35,489 nucleotides of DNA, from assembly GCA_001797315.1 (NCBI GenBank), contig MGPC01000020.1, positions 1 through 35,489 on the forward strand, read 5' to 3'. Position numbers and translations under genes: made by a program. The DNA is from Curvibacter sp. GWA2_64_110. GTDB lineage: Bacteria > Pseudomonadota > Gammaproteobacteria > Burkholderiales > Burkholderiaceae_C. The stretch's first letter is position 1. Every line of letters begins with the position of its first letter. The notes beneath the pieces are model-generated. The model was not told the DNA's origin. It did no database searches and saw only the letters and a list, made by a program, of their open reading frames with translations. Positions 10,549 through 18,972 of the stretch are shown one piece after another.

Positions 10549-12411
10549 ATGCGCCGCTTTGGCGATACCGCCTTGTCTTCCGCCGCCGGCACCCCGGCCC
10601 AGCCGGCCGTGCCGCATTCCGACTGGGACACGCTGCGGCGCCTGTTTCCCTACCTGTGGCAGTACAAGTGGCGCGTGCTGGCTGCGCTGGCTTTCATGGT
10701 GGGGGCCAAGCTGGCCAATGTGGGCGTGCCGGTGCTGCTCAAGAACCTGGTGGACACCATGGACATCAAGCCCGGCGATGCGGTCGCCGCGCTGGTGGTG
10801 CCGGTTGGACTGCTGCTGGCCTACGGGGCGCTGCGCCTGGCGACCACGCTGTTTGCCGAACTGCGCGAACTGGTGTTTGCCAAAGCCACCCAGGGCGCGG
10901 CCCGCAGCATTGCGCTGGAGACCTTCCGCCATCTGCATGCCCTGAGCCTGCGCTTTCACCTGGAGCGCCAGACCGGCGGCATGACGCGCGACATCGAGCG
11001 CGGCGTGCGCGGCATCGAATCGCTGATCTCCTATTCGCTCTACAGCATCGTGCCGACCCTGATCGAGGTGACGCTGGTGCTGACCATCCTGGCCGTCAAG
11101 TTCGACGTCTGGTTCGCCTGGATCACCCTGGGCGCGCTGGCGGGCTACATCCTGTTCACCGTGACGGTCACCGAATGGCGCACCCAGTTCCGCAAGCAGG
11201 CCAACGAGTTCGATTCGATCGCCCACAGCAAAGCCGTGGATTCGCTGCTCAACTACGAGACCGTCAAGTACTTCAATAACGAGGATTTCGAGGCCGGGCG
11301 TTACGACGAGAGCCTGGCGCGTCTGCACCAGGCCCGGCTCAAGAGCCAGTCCACCCTGAGTCTGCTCAATACCGGGCAGCAACTGGTCATCGCCATCAGC
11401 CTGGTGGCGATGCTGTGGCGCGCCACCCAGGGCGTGGTGGACGGGCGCATGACGCTGGGCGATCTGGTCATGGTCAATGCCTTCATGATCCAGCTCTACA
11501 TCCCGCTGAACTTCCTGGGGGTGATCTACCGCGAGATCAAGCAGAGCCTGACCGACCTGGACAAGATGTTCACCCTGCTGCAGCGCGAGCGCGAGGTGGC
11601 CGATGCGCCCGGTGCATCGGCACTGGTGCTGTCTTCAGGCAGGCGCTTGAGCGCGGCCGGGCCGTCCCAAGGCGCGAACGCCCCATCCGTGCGCTTCGAG
11701 GACGTCAGCTTCGCCTACGACCCCTCGCGTCCCATCCTGCACCACCTCAGCTTCGAGATCCCGGCCGGCAAGACGGTGGCCGTGGTCGGCCCCTCCGGCG
11801 CCGGCAAGTCCACGCTGGCGCGCCTGCTCTACCGTTTCTACGATGTGCAGCAGGGCCGCATCACCATCGGCGGGCAGGACATCCGCCAGGTGACGCAGGC
11901 CAGCCTGCGCCAGGCCATCGGCATCGTGCCGCAGGACACCGTGCTGTTCAATGACACGGTGGAATACAACATTGCCTATGGCCGCCCCGGCGCCGGTCGG
12001 GCGGAGGTTGAAGAGGCCGCCCGTGCGGCGCACATCCACGCGTTCATCAGCGCTACGCCCAAGGGCTACGACACCATGGTGGGCGAGCGTGGTCTGAAAC
12101 TCTCCGGCGGCGAGAAGCAGCGGGTGGCGATTGCGCGCACCCTGCTGAAGAACCCGCCGATCCTGATCTTCGACGAAGCCACCTCGGCGCTGGATTCGGC
12201 CAACGAACGCGCCATCCAGGCTGAGCTGCAGAGCGTGGCGCACAACAAGACCACCCTGGTGGTCGCGCACCGTCTCTCCACCGTGGTCGATGCACACGAG
12301 ATCCTGGTGCTGGAGGCCGGGCGCATCGTCGAGCGCGGCGCGCATGCGGCGCTGCTGGCGCAGAACGGGATCTACGCGCGCATGTGGGCGCTGCAGCAAA
12401 GTTCGGAATGA
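10549..12411 (+). CDS. ABC exporter, Atm1/HMT1-like, fused permease and ATPase
   Basis: This 620-residue half-transporter has an N-terminal six-helix permease domain (about 35-340) and an ATPase domain (about 380-615). The segment NYETVKYFNNE is typical of Atm1/ABCB7-type exporters, which move glutathione-derived compounds and metal-linked thiols. The ATPase shows Walker A GPSGAGKST, signature LSGGEKQ, Walker B ILIFDEATSALD and the switch His in VVAHRLST. The linker between the domains contains SAAGPSQGANAPS, encoded by a dispersed repeat. An in-frame ATG at 10492 overlaps the divergent thioesterase, so ATG 10549 is preferred. Expected location is the inner membrane as a homodimer. Confidence 0.92.
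   Translation: MRRFGDTALSSAAGTPAQPAVPHSDWDTLRRLFPYLWQYKWRVLAALAFMVGAKLANVGVPVLLKNLVDTMDIKPGDAVAALVVPVGLLLAYGALRLATTLFAELRELVFAKATQGAARSIALETFRHLHALSLRFHLERQTGGMTRDIERGVRGIESLISYSLYSIVPTLIEVTLVLTILAVKFDVWFAWITLGALAGYILFTVTVTEWRTQFRKQANEFDSIAHSKAVDSLLNYETVKYFNNEDFEAGRYDESLARLHQARLKSQSTLSLLNTGQQLVIAISLVAMLWRATQGVVDGRMTLGDLVMVNAFMIQLYIPLNFLGVIYREIKQSLTDLDKMFTLLQREREVADAPGASALVLSSGRRLSAAGPSQGANAPSVRFEDVSFAYDPSRPILHHLSFEIPAGKTVAVVGPSGAGKSTLARLLYRFYDVQQGRITIGGQDIRQVTQASLRQAIGIVPQDTVLFNDTVEYNIAYGRPGAGRAEVEEAARAAHIHAFISATPKGYDTMVGERGLKLSGGEKQRVAIARTLLKNPPILIFDEATSALDSANERAIQAELQSVAHNKTTLVVAHRLSTVVDAHEILVLEAGRIVERGAHAALLAQNGIYARMWALQQSSE
11650..11687. repeat. dispersed repeat (family 1, partial) in the ABC exporter linker
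   Basis: These 38 bases match 34076-34113 inside xerC at 35 positions by hand alignment and are read in the same frame, giving SAAGPSQGANAPS here and SAAGPSQGAKAPS in XerC. It lies between the membrane domain and the ATPase domain, where an insertion would be tolerated. Confidence 0.75.
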
Positions 12412-12416
12412 TTTTG

Positions 12417-12464
12417 TGCTCTTGGCCCTATGAAATATGCGCAAGCAGCTATTAAATTAATAGC
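12417..12464. repeat. dispersed repeat (family 2), intergenic copy
   Basis: This 48-base unit fits the pattern GCG-N4-CAGCT-N10-TAGC and ends in a 17-base dyad (12448-12464) that is perfect apart from its centre base. The same pattern with identical spacing lies at 29179-29226 and 32903-32950. It sits between the ABC exporter and the LysR gene. The A/T-rich dyad could also be read as a regulator site. Confidence 0.7.
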
Positions 12465-12478
12465 ATATGTGGGCGACG

Positions 12479-12484
12479 CATAAT
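12479..12484 (+). promoter_or_regulatory. -10-like box of a predicted leaderless LysR-type gene
   Basis: CATAAT ends seven bases before the ATG at 12492, and no Shine-Dalgarno is present. If used, transcription would start within about a base of the start codon. A -35 box is poor (TTAATA at 12457-12462). Confidence 0.35.
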
Positions 12485-12491
12485 CCGCGGC

Positions 12492-13430
12492 ATGGAAACC
12501 AAGTGGCTTGAGGACTTTGTCAGCCTGGCCGAGACGCACAGTTTCAGCCGCTCGGCGCAGCTGCGCCACGTCACGCAGCCGGCGTTTTCGCGCCGCATCC
12601 AGGCGTTGGAAGCCTGGGCCGGGACCGACTTGGTGGACCGTAGCGCCTATCCCACGCGGCTGACGCCGGCCGGCCAGACGCTGTACGGCCAGGCGCTGGA
12701 GATGCTGCAGGCCCTGCACAACACGCGTGCCATGCTGCGCAGCCATACGGCGGCCGGGCAGGACGTGATCGAATTCGCGGTGCCGCATACGCTGGCTTTC
12801 ACTTTTTTCCCGGCCTGGGTTTCCAGCCTGCGCGAAAAATTCGGACCGCTCAAGAGCCGGCTGATTGCGCTCAACGTCCATGATGCGGTGGTGCGGCTGG
12901 TCGAGGGCGGCTGCGATCTGCTGATTGCCTACCACCATCCATCACAACCGTTTCAGCTCGATGCCGATCGCTACGAGATGGTCAGCCTGGGGGAGGAGGT
13001 CATTGCGCCCTATTCCCGAGCGGACGCGCAGGGCCAGCCGCTGTTTCTGCTGCCGGGACATGCCGGGCAGCCCTTGCCCTACCTCGGTTATGCCCCCGGA
13101 GCTTACCTGGGGCAGGTGGTGGACTTCATGCTCAAGCAAGCCGGCACGCCCATCCATCTGGATCGCGTGTACGAGACCGACATGGCCGAGGGACTCAAGG
13201 TCATGGCGCTCGAAAGCCATGGCCTGGCCTTTCTGCCATCCAGTGCGGTGAGGAACGAGTTGCGCGCCGGCAAGCTGGTCAGTGCAGTGCCTGCCGACTT
13301 GCCGGGCCTGCAAATCACCATGGAGGTGCGGGCCTACCGCGAGCGGCCGACCCACAAAGGTGTGGCGCGCGACCTTGCCAAGGTGCGGGCTGACGCATTG
13401 TGGCGCTACCTGCTGGACCAGAAGTCATGA
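12492..13430 (+). CDS. LysR family regulator, HypT-like
   Basis: This 312-residue LysR-type protein has a winged helix at residues 1-60. The opening METKWLEDFVSLAETHSFSRSA followed by TQPAFSRRIQALE closely resembles HypT (YjiE/QseD), the hypochlorite-responsive regulator of E. coli, more than classical LysR proteins. The effector domain follows from about residue 92. It stands upstream of a glutamate-type ABC importer on the same strand, 96 bases away, so it may control that importer, though HypT-like proteins usually act on distant genes. HypT senses oxidants through Met residues; several Met are present but equivalence cannot be shown. Confidence 0.88.
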   Translation: METKWLEDFVSLAETHSFSRSAQLRHVTQPAFSRRIQALEAWAGTDLVDRSAYPTRLTPAGQTLYGQALEMLQALHNTRAMLRSHTAAGQDVIEFAVPHTLAFTFFPAWVSSLREKFGPLKSRLIALNVHDAVVRLVEGGCDLLIAYHHPSQPFQLDADRYEMVSLGEEVIAPYSRADAQGQPLFLLPGHAGQPLPYLGYAPGAYLGQVVDFMLKQAGTPIHLDRVYETDMAEGLKVMALESHGLAFLPSSAVRNELRAGKLVSAVPADLPGLQITMEVRAYRERPTHKGVARDLAKVRADALWRYLLDQKS

Positions 13431-13526
13431 GCGTTCGTGCCTGTGCTTGAGGCTGGCGTTCTTTTTTTCTGCCAATTCCATAGAATGCGCTTTACGTTCC
13501 TCAACCTGACACCTCAAGGAGATCGC

Positions 13527-14426
13527 ATGAAGAAACAAGTTCTTGCATTGGCTGTGGCCGTTTTGACGGCCGGCAGCGTGCTGGCGCAGGCCAATGACAC
13601 CCTCGCCAAGGTCAAGGCTTCGGGCAGCGTCACCATGGGTGTGCGCGACTCCTCCGGCGCGCTGTCCTACACCCTGGGTGACGGCAAGTACGCCGGCTTT
13701 CACGTCGAGCTCTGCCAGCGTATCGTCAGCAGCCTGGAAAAAGCGGTGGGCAAGAAGCTGGAGCTGAAGTACCAGTCGGTCACGTCGCAGAACCGCATCC
13801 CGCTGATGCAGAACGGCACCATCGACATCGAGTGCGGCTCCACCACCAACAATGCCACCCGCCAGAAGGACGTGGCCTTTGCGGTCACCACCTTCGTGGA
13901 AGAAGTGCGCATCGCCGTCAAGGCCAGTTCCGGCATCACCTCGATTGCCCAGCTCAATGGCAAGAACGTGGCCACCACCACCGGCACCACCTCGGTGCAG
14001 ACCTTGCGCCGCAACGAGCGCGCCAACGGGATCGACTTCAAGGAAATCTATGGCAAGGACCATGCCGACAGCTTTCTGCTGCTCGAATCCGGCCGCGCCG
14101 ATGCGTTTGTGATGGACGGCTCCATCCTGGCCGGCAACATCGCCAACGCCAAGAACCCGGCCGATTTCAAGATCGTCGGCGAGGTGCTGTCGGTTGAGCC
14201 GATCGCCATCATGCTGCGCAAGGATGACCCGGCCTTCAAGAAACTGGCCGATGACACGCTCAAGGGCCTGATGAAGTCCGGCGAGATCGCCAAGATCTAC
14301 GACAAGTGGTTCATGCAGCCCATCCCGCCGAAGAACAACAAGGTGGGTTTGCCGATCAGCGAGAGCGCCAAGGCCGCCTGGGCCGCGCCGAACGACAGGC
14401 CGATGGAAGATTACGCCAAGAAGTGA
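13527..14426 (+). CDS. gltI: amino acid ABC transporter substrate-binding protein, GltI-like
   Basis: This 299-residue periplasmic binding protein starts with the signal peptide KKQVLALAVAVLTAGSVLA, cut before QAND. The mature protein has the family-3 solute-binding fold, with VRDSSGALSYTLGDGKYAGFHVELCQ in two parts near residues 39-64 and the segment IECGSTTNN near 100. These match the glutamate/aspartate receptor GltI. AAGGAG precedes the ATG; the frame is open to 13437 but without a ribosome site. It is the first gene of a four-gene importer and is followed by a strong hairpin that would raise its level relative to the membrane parts. The exact amino acid is inferred. Confidence 0.93.
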   Translation: MKKQVLALAVAVLTAGSVLAQANDTLAKVKASGSVTMGVRDSSGALSYTLGDGKYAGFHVELCQRIVSSLEKAVGKKLELKYQSVTSQNRIPLMQNGTIDIECGSTTNNATRQKDVAFAVTTFVEEVRIAVKASSGITSIAQLNGKNVATTTGTTSVQTLRRNERANGIDFKEIYGKDHADSFLLLESGRADAFVMDGSILAGNIANAKNPADFKIVGEVLSVEPIAIMLRKDDPAFKKLADDTLKGLMKSGEIAKIYDKWFMQPIPPKNNKVGLPISESAKAAWAAPNDRPMEDYAKK

Positions 14427-14446
14427 CAAGCGGCTTCCTGGAAACT

Positions 14447-14490
14447 GCACAACCCTGCTGCGGCATTGCCCTTGGCAGGGTTTGTGCTTT
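14447..14490 (+). terminator. hairpin between binding protein and permease genes
   Basis: The arms at 14447-14458 and 14475-14487 pair over 12 bp with one bulged base and a loop of 16 bases, and are followed by three T. A hairpin here is common in binding-protein operons: it stops part of the transcription or protects the 3' end of the binding-protein message, so that receptor exceeds permease. Confidence 0.6.
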
Positions 14491-14539
14491 GAAGGCTGCG
14501 ACCCGACGCGCAACCCCATTTTCTTGACGGAGACGCCTT

Positions 14540-15262
14540 ATGACCTGGGACTGGCAGGTATTCCTCAACGATGACGGCAGTGGTCGAACCTACCTGCAAT
14601 GGATGATGGACGCCTGGGGCTGGACGCTCTCGGTGGCCGGTTGCTCCTGGGTGGTGGCTGTGGTGATGGGGGCGCTCATGGGTACGTTGCGCACCTTGCC
14701 CCATAGCCCCTGGCTGGTGCGCCTGGCCAATGTCTGGGTCGAGCTGTTTCGCAACATCCCGCTGCTGGTGCAGGTCTTCCTCTGGTACTTTGTCGTGCCC
14801 AAGATGTTCCCGGCCTTCCAGCAGGTGCCGGGCTTCGTGCTGGTGGTGTTCGCGCTGGGGTTCTTTACCTCGGCGCGCATTGCTGAGCAGGTGCGCGCCG
14901 GCATTCAGGCCCTGCCCCGGGGCCAGCGCTACGCGGCGCTGGCCATGGGCTTCACCTCGGCGCAGGCCTATCGCTACGTGATCCTGCCGATGGCGTTTCG
15001 TATCATCCTGCCGCCGCTGACCAGCGAGTCCATGAACCTGCTGAAGAACTCGGCGGTCGCCTTTGCCGTCTCGATTGCCGAACTCACCATGTTCGCCATG
15101 CAGGCGCAGGAGGAAACTTCGCGCGGGGTGGAGGTCTATCTGGCTGTGACGGCGCTCTACATGCTGTCAGCCTTCGCCGTCAACCGCGTGTTCGCCTTCA
15201 TCGAAAAGAAGGTGCAGATCCCCGGCTTCATCACCGCAGGTGGAATCGGCGGGGGGCATTGA
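14540..15262 (+). CDS. gltJ: amino acid ABC transporter permease, GltJ-like
   Basis: This 240-residue inner-membrane protein has about five hydrophobic segments. The EAA loop RAGIQALPRGQRYAALAMGFTS lies near residues 117-138 and contacts the ATPase. It belongs to the His/Glu/Gln permease family and would pair with the permease encoded next to form the channel of the glutamate/aspartate importer. GGAG lies upstream of the ATG. Its stop is one base before the next start. Confidence 0.93.
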   Translation: MTWDWQVFLNDDGSGRTYLQWMMDAWGWTLSVAGCSWVVAVVMGALMGTLRTLPHSPWLVRLANVWVELFRNIPLLVQVFLWYFVVPKMFPAFQQVPGFVLVVFALGFFTSARIAEQVRAGIQALPRGQRYAALAMGFTSAQAYRYVILPMAFRIILPPLTSESMNLLKNSAVAFAVSIAELTMFAMQAQEETSRGVEVYLAVTALYMLSAFAVNRVFAFIEKKVQIPGFITAGGIGGGH

Positions 15263-15263
15263 C

Positions 15264-15932
15264 ATGCTAGGCCTCGATCTCACCTTCCTCGACTGGGACA
15301 TCATCAGCAAGTTCGTGCTCGGTGGCTTCTGGTTCAGCGTCAAGCTGACCCTCATCGCCACACTGGGCGGCATCGTTTTCGGTACCCTGCTCGCGCTCAT
15401 GCGCCTGTCGGGCAAGCCGGTTCTGACCTGGCCCGCCGCGGTCTACATCGACAGCATGCGCTCCATTCCGCTGGTGATGGTGATCCTGTGGTTCTACCTG
15501 CTGATCCCGTTCCTCATCGGCAAACCCATCGGCGCCGAGGTCTCGGCCGTCATCACCTTCATCGCCTTCGAGGCAGCCTACTTCAGCGAGATCATGCGCG
15601 CCGGCATCCAGTCCATCCCGCGCGGCCAGGTCTTTGCCGGCCAGGCGCTGGGCATGAGTTATGGCCAGAACATGCGCCTGGTGGTGTTGCCACAGGCGTT
15701 TCGCAACATGCTGCCGGTGCTGCTGACGCAGACCATCATCCTGTTCCAGGACACCTCGCTGGTCTACGCCATCGGCGCCTATGACCTGCTCAAGGGCTTC
15801 ACCAACGCCGGCAAGATCTATGGCCGGCCGGAAGAGGCCTACCTGCTGGCCGCCGTGGTGTATTTCGTGATCTGCTTTGCCCTGTCCTGGCTCGTCAAGC
15901 GCCTGCAGGCCAAGATTGCCATCGTTCGCTGA
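15264..15932 (+). CDS. gltK: amino acid ABC transporter permease, GltK-like
   Basis: This 222-residue membrane protein is the second permease of the importer, with the EAA loop RAGIQSIPRGQVFAGQALG in its centre. The family motif is intact. I took ATG 15264 (MLGLDLTFLDWD), one base after the gltJ stop and preceded by a G-rich stretch that can serve as ribosome site; a GTG or ATG eight codons earlier would overlap gltJ. Tight spacing shows translational coupling across the operon. Confidence 0.92.
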   Translation: MLGLDLTFLDWDIISKFVLGGFWFSVKLTLIATLGGIVFGTLLALMRLSGKPVLTWPAAVYIDSMRSIPLVMVILWFYLLIPFLIGKPIGAEVSAVITFIAFEAAYFSEIMRAGIQSIPRGQVFAGQALGMSYGQNMRLVVLPQAFRNMLPVLLTQTIILFQDTSLVYAIGAYDLLKGFTNAGKIYGRPEEAYLLAAVVYFVICFALSWLVKRLQAKIAIVR

Positions 15933-15947
15933 GTGCTGGAGAAGACA

Positions 15948-16685
15948 ATGATTGAAATCAAAAACGTCTCGAAGTGGTATGGCCCGGTGCAGGTGCTCAA
16001 CGATTGCTCGGTCAGCATCAACAAGGGCGACGTGGTGGTGGTCTGCGGCCCCTCGGGGTCGGGCAAATCCACGCTGATCAAGACCGTCAATGGCCTGGAG
16101 CCGATCCAGAAGGGCGAGATCTTCGTCGACGGCGTGCCGCTGCACGACCCCAAGACCGACCTGCCCAAGCTGCGCAGCCGGGTCGGCATGGTGTTCCAGC
16201 ACTTCGAGCTGTTTCCGCATCTCTCCGTGACCGAGAACCTCACCATTGCGCAGGTCAAGGTGCTGGGGCGCAGCCTGGATGAAGCCCGGGCCCGCGGCCT
16301 CAAGATGCTCGACCGCGTCGGCCTGATGGCGCACAAGGACAAGTTCCCCGGCCAGCTGTCGGGCGGCCAGCAGCAGCGCGTGGCGATTGCCCGCGCGCTC
16401 AGCATGGACCCGATCGTGATGCTGTTTGACGAGCCGACCTCGGCGCTCGACCCCGAAATGGTGGGCGAGGTGCTGGACGTGATGGTGAACCTGGCCCGGG
16501 AAGGCATGACCATGATGGTGGTCACGCACGAGATGGGGTTTGCCCGCAAGGTGGCCAGCCGCGTGATCTTCATCGACGTCGGCGGTCGTATCCTGGAAGA
16601 CTGCAGCAAGGACGAGTTTTTCGGCCACCCGGAGAATCGTCAGCCGCGGACCAAGGATTTCCTCAACAAGATCCTGGGGCATTAG
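15948..16685 (+). CDS. gltL: amino acid ABC transporter ATP-binding protein, GltL-like
   Basis: This 245-residue ATPase powers the importer. Walker A is GPSGSGKST near residue 36, the Q loop follows in [12 protein letters not shown], the signature is [15 protein letters not shown], Walker B is [15 protein letters not shown] and the switch His is in [10 protein letters not shown]. This is the polar amino acid group of ATPases. GGAG lies before ATG 15948; a GTG directly after the gltK stop (15933) would add five residues and is less likely. It is the last gene of the operon and is followed by a repeat that can fold as a hairpin. Confidence 0.93.
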   Translation: MIEIKNVSKWYGPVQVLNDCSVSINKGDVVVVCGPSGSGKSTLIKTVNGLEPIQKGEIFVDGVPLHDPKTDLPKLRSRVGMVFQHFELFPHLSVTENLTIAQVKVLGRSLDEARARGLKMLDRVGLMAHKDKFPGQLSGGQQQRVAIARALSMDPIVMLFDEPTSALDPEMVGEVLDVMVNLAREGMTMMVVTHEMGFARKVASRVIFIDVGGRILEDCSKDEFFGHPENRQPRTKDFLNKILGH

Positions 16686-16770
16686 GAGGCCCCCCTGAGC
16701 GGCTGCGCCGCTTCCCCCAGGGGGACGCCACCAGCAGCCCGGCGGAGCCGGTTCTGCGGCGACCTCCGTT
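16686..16770. repeat. dispersed stem-loop repeat (family 1, short form), intergenic
   Basis: The stretch contains CCCCC/GGGGG arms around AGCGGC-TGC-GCCGCT, then CCGGC-GGA-GCCGG. Positions 16717-16755 match 2767-2805 at 31 of 39 bases. It lies between gltL and pyrC and could double as a transcription terminator for the importer operon. Confidence 0.65.
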
Positions 16771-16793
16771 TGGGCGTCCTTCCTCATGTCTGG

Positions 16794-16799
16794 GAAAAT
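16794..16799 (+). promoter_or_regulatory. -10-like box of a predicted leaderless pyrC
   Basis: GAAAAT ends six bases before the ATG at 16806, which places the expected transcription start on the A of the start codon. TTGGGC (16770-16775) stands 18 bases upstream as a -35. No Shine-Dalgarno is visible. Confidence 0.5.
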
Positions 16800-16805
16800 A
16801 GCGAC

Positions 16806-17837
16806 ATGACGCAAGAAATCACCCTCACCCGCCCGGATGACTGGCACCTGCACGTACGTGACGGCGAACCGCTGGCCACCGTGGTGCCGCACACGGCGGC
16901 CCAGTTCGGCCGCGCCATCATCATGCCCAACCTCAAGCCGCCGGTGACCACCGCGCAGCAGGCACTGGACTACAAGCGCCGCATCCAGGCTGCGGTGCCG
17001 GCGGGCCGGGCCTTCGAGCCGCTGATGACGCTCTACCTGACTGACAACCTGCCGCCGGACGAAATCAAGCGCGCCCGGGAGGCCGGTGTCGTGGCGGCCA
17101 AGCTCTACCCGGCGGGCGCCACCACCAACAGCGATGCCGGCGTGACCGATCTGCGCAAGACCTACAAGACGCTGGAGGCCATGCAGCGAGAGGGCTTGCT
17201 GCTGCTGGTGCACGGCGAGGTGACCGCGCCCGACATCGACCTGTTCGACCGCGAGGCGGTGTTCATCGAGCAGCAGCTCATGCCGCTGCGCCGCGATTTT
17301 CCCGAGCTGAAAATCGTGTTCGAGCACATCACCACGAAGGAGGCGGCGCAGTACGTGCAGGCCAGTGACGGCTATCTAGGTGCAACCATCACCGCGCACC
17401 ACCTGCTGTACAACCGCAACGCCATCTTCACCGGCGGCATCCGGCCGCACTACTACTGCCTGCCGGTGCTCAAGCGCGAAGTGCATCGCCAGGCCCTGGT
17501 GGCGGCGGCCACCAGCGGCAACCCCAAGTTCTTCCTTGGCACCGACAGCGCGCCGCACCCGGTGCACCTGAAGGAGCATGCCACCGGCTGCGCCGGCTGC
17601 TACACCGCGCATGCCGCGATCGAGATGTACGCCGAGGCCTTCGACCTGGCGGGTGCGCTTGACAAGCTCGAAGGCTTTGCCAGCTTTCATGGCGCCGATT
17701 TCTACGGTCTGCCGCGCAACCGCGGCACCATCACGCTGCGGCGCGAGTCGTGGACGCCGCCGGAGAGCTTCCCCTTCGGCCAGGCCGAGCTCAAGCCGCT
17801 GCGTTCCGGCGAGTCGCTGCCGTGGCGCATGGTCTAG
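16806..17837 (+). CDS. pyrC: dihydroorotase (pyrimidine biosynthesis)
   Basis: This 343-residue enzyme is a type II dihydroorotase like E. coli PyrC (348 residues). It interconverts carbamoyl aspartate and dihydroorotate in pyrimidine synthesis. All metal and catalytic residues are visible: His14 and His16 in DWHLHVRDG, the carboxylated Lys99 in [13 protein letters not shown], His136 in LVHGEV, His174 in EHITTKEA and Asp247 in GTDSAPH. The last two bases of its TAG stop already belong to the inverted-repeat element that follows. An upstream in-frame start at 16770 has no support. Confidence 0.96.
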   Translation: MTQEITLTRPDDWHLHVRDGEPLATVVPHTAAQFGRAIIMPNLKPPVTTAQQALDYKRRIQAAVPAGRAFEPLMTLYLTDNLPPDEIKRAREAGVVAAKLYPAGATTNSDAGVTDLRKTYKTLEAMQREGLLLLVHGEVTAPDIDLFDREAVFIEQQLMPLRRDFPELKIVFEHITTKEAAQYVQASDGYLGATITAHHLLYNRNAIFTGGIRPHYYCLPVLKREVHRQALVAAATSGNPKFFLGTDSAPHPVHLKEHATGCAGCYTAHAAIEMYAEAFDLAGALDKLEGFASFHGADFYGLPRNRGTITLRRESWTPPESFPFGQAELKPLRSGESLPWRMV

Positions 17838-18103
17838 GGTCTGTTCGCCCTGTTTTTTCATGGCGCGTTGCGGATCAAAAAGGTCATGCGGTAGGCGCGA
17901 AATGCTGCCGGAGTCTTCCTCCGGCAAGGCTTCGCAACGCCGCGCATGGCCTTTTTGGCCACAACCCGGAGGGAACGAGCTCCAAACCGCACCACTCGTT
18001 GTTGCACTTCTCGCCCAGACGGATAGTCTAGGCGTCGTCGTGCGCCTAGATTGGCGCGGTTTGGAGCTCGTTCGCGTATGAAAAAACAGGGTGAACAGAC
18101 CCT
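17836..18103. mobile_element. MITE-like element with inverted-repeat ends
   Basis: The outer arms 17836-17861 and 18078-18103 are reverse complements at 25 of 26 positions. Inside are a second arm pair (18-base arms near 17973 and 18056), an 8-bp hairpin TCTAGGCG/CGCCTAGA near 18027-18050, a stem TGCCGGAG/CTCCGGCA extended by GCGAA/TTCGC near 17899-17935, and a third pairing of two AAAAAGG/CCTTTTT blocks. It has no coding capacity. Left of it is CTAG, and its ends (GGTCTGTTC) look like those of IS5-type elements; that link is inference. It contains the end of the pyrC stop codon and the start codon of the DUF3025 gene. Confidence 0.7.
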
Positions 18104-18857
18104 GCCGATCGACTGGCAGGCGCCCTGGTTGGCGCCGTACCGCGAGGCGGGGCAGCCCCTGGCACAGCAGGTCCTTGACGGCGCTTCCTGCGCCGCGGCG
18201 CTCAACAGCGATCCGGCGATGCCGGTACGCTTTGTGCCGCAGGCGGCATTGCCCGATGGCATGGCCTACGAACAGTTCATCTTCGCGCAGGGCGGCGTGC
18301 CGACGCGCGACGGTCTGCACGATTTCTTCAACGGGATCATCTGGCGCCACTTCCCGCAGAGCAAGCGGCAGCTCAACCGGCTGCAGGCGGCGCAGATCGC
18401 GGCTGACGGCGTGCAGGCGGTGCGCGGTCCGGTGCGCGATGCCATCACCGTGTTCGATGAAAACGCCGCCCTGCTGTGCGCCCCCGATGCCTTGTGGGAG
18501 GCTCTGGCGGCTCGGGACTGGCAACGCCTGTTCATCGAGTTGCGGCCGCTGTGGGCGCAGGCCTGGCTGCTGTTGTTCGGCCATGCGCTGCTGGAAAAAC
18601 TGGTTGACCCAAGAAAACCGATCACAGCCCACGTCTATCGTGCGCAACCCGCTGAGAATTCGATAGAAAGCCTGGATGCCTGGCTGGCGCAGGACCTCAC
18701 GGCGGCCAAGCTGGCCGGCAAGCCCTTCGTGCCGCTGCCGGTGCTGGGTGTGCCCGGCTGGTGGCCGGCCAATGACAACCCGGTTTTCTACGACGACGCG
18801 CAGGTGTTCCGTCCGCCGCGCGGCGCGGCGCTTCCCGTATCATCCCGCGACCGGTGA
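18078..18857 (+). CDS. DUF3025 family protein
   Basis: This 259-residue protein matches DUF3025, a family of unknown function common in proteobacteria. Family-like segments are IDWQAPWLAPYREAG near residues 11-25 and HDFFNGIIWRHFPQSKRQLNRLQ (read in two parts) near 81-103. Residues 1-8 (MKKQGEQT) are encoded by the right arm of the inverted-repeat element, so the element supplies the present start codon. An ATG nine codons earlier (18051) lies deeper inside the element. No signal peptide or membrane segment is seen. The gene lies between pyrC and htpX, with no functional link visible. Confidence 0.85.
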   Translation: MKKQGEQTLPIDWQAPWLAPYREAGQPLAQQVLDGASCAAALNSDPAMPVRFVPQAALPDGMAYEQFIFAQGGVPTRDGLHDFFNGIIWRHFPQSKRQLNRLQAAQIAADGVQAVRGPVRDAITVFDENAALLCAPDALWEALAARDWQRLFIELRPLWAQAWLLLFGHALLEKLVDPRKPITAHVYRAQPAENSIESLDAWLAQDLTAAKLAGKPFVPLPVLGVPGWWPANDNPVFYDDAQVFRPPRGAALPVSSRDR

Positions 18858-18899
18858 GGCAAATGGCCACAGGTGATGGGGACTTTCCCTGTCTCCGTC

Positions 18900-18927
18900 T
18901 TGATTTTCGTCGTTCCGCCCTTACCAT
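18900..18927 (+). promoter_or_regulatory. candidate htpX promoter
   Basis: TTGATT (18900-18905) and TACCAT (18922-18927) are 16 bases apart, upstream of htpX. Read with the preceding C, CTTGAT and the C-rich stretch before CCAT also resemble a heat-shock (sigma-32) promoter, which would suit htpX. Sequence alone cannot separate the two. Confidence 0.4.
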
Positions 18928-18972
18928 TCGCGCCATCGGTCCGCGCGTGACGGGCTGTTGTAGAAGGAAAGC

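Noticed and set aside
12448-12464. Dedicated LysR operator
   Set aside because: The dyad is part of a repeat with the same spacing at two other places inside genes, so repeat origin is the simpler explanation, although binding is not excluded.
14447-14490. Riboswitch between gltI and gltJ
   Set aside because: It is a simple stem-loop with no conserved aptamer features; an attenuating or stabilising hairpin explains it.
15267-17327. A 686-codon antisense frame across gltK, gltL and pyrC
   Set aside because: It crosses three well-supported genes and an intergenic repeat, with no recognisable motif or ribosome site.
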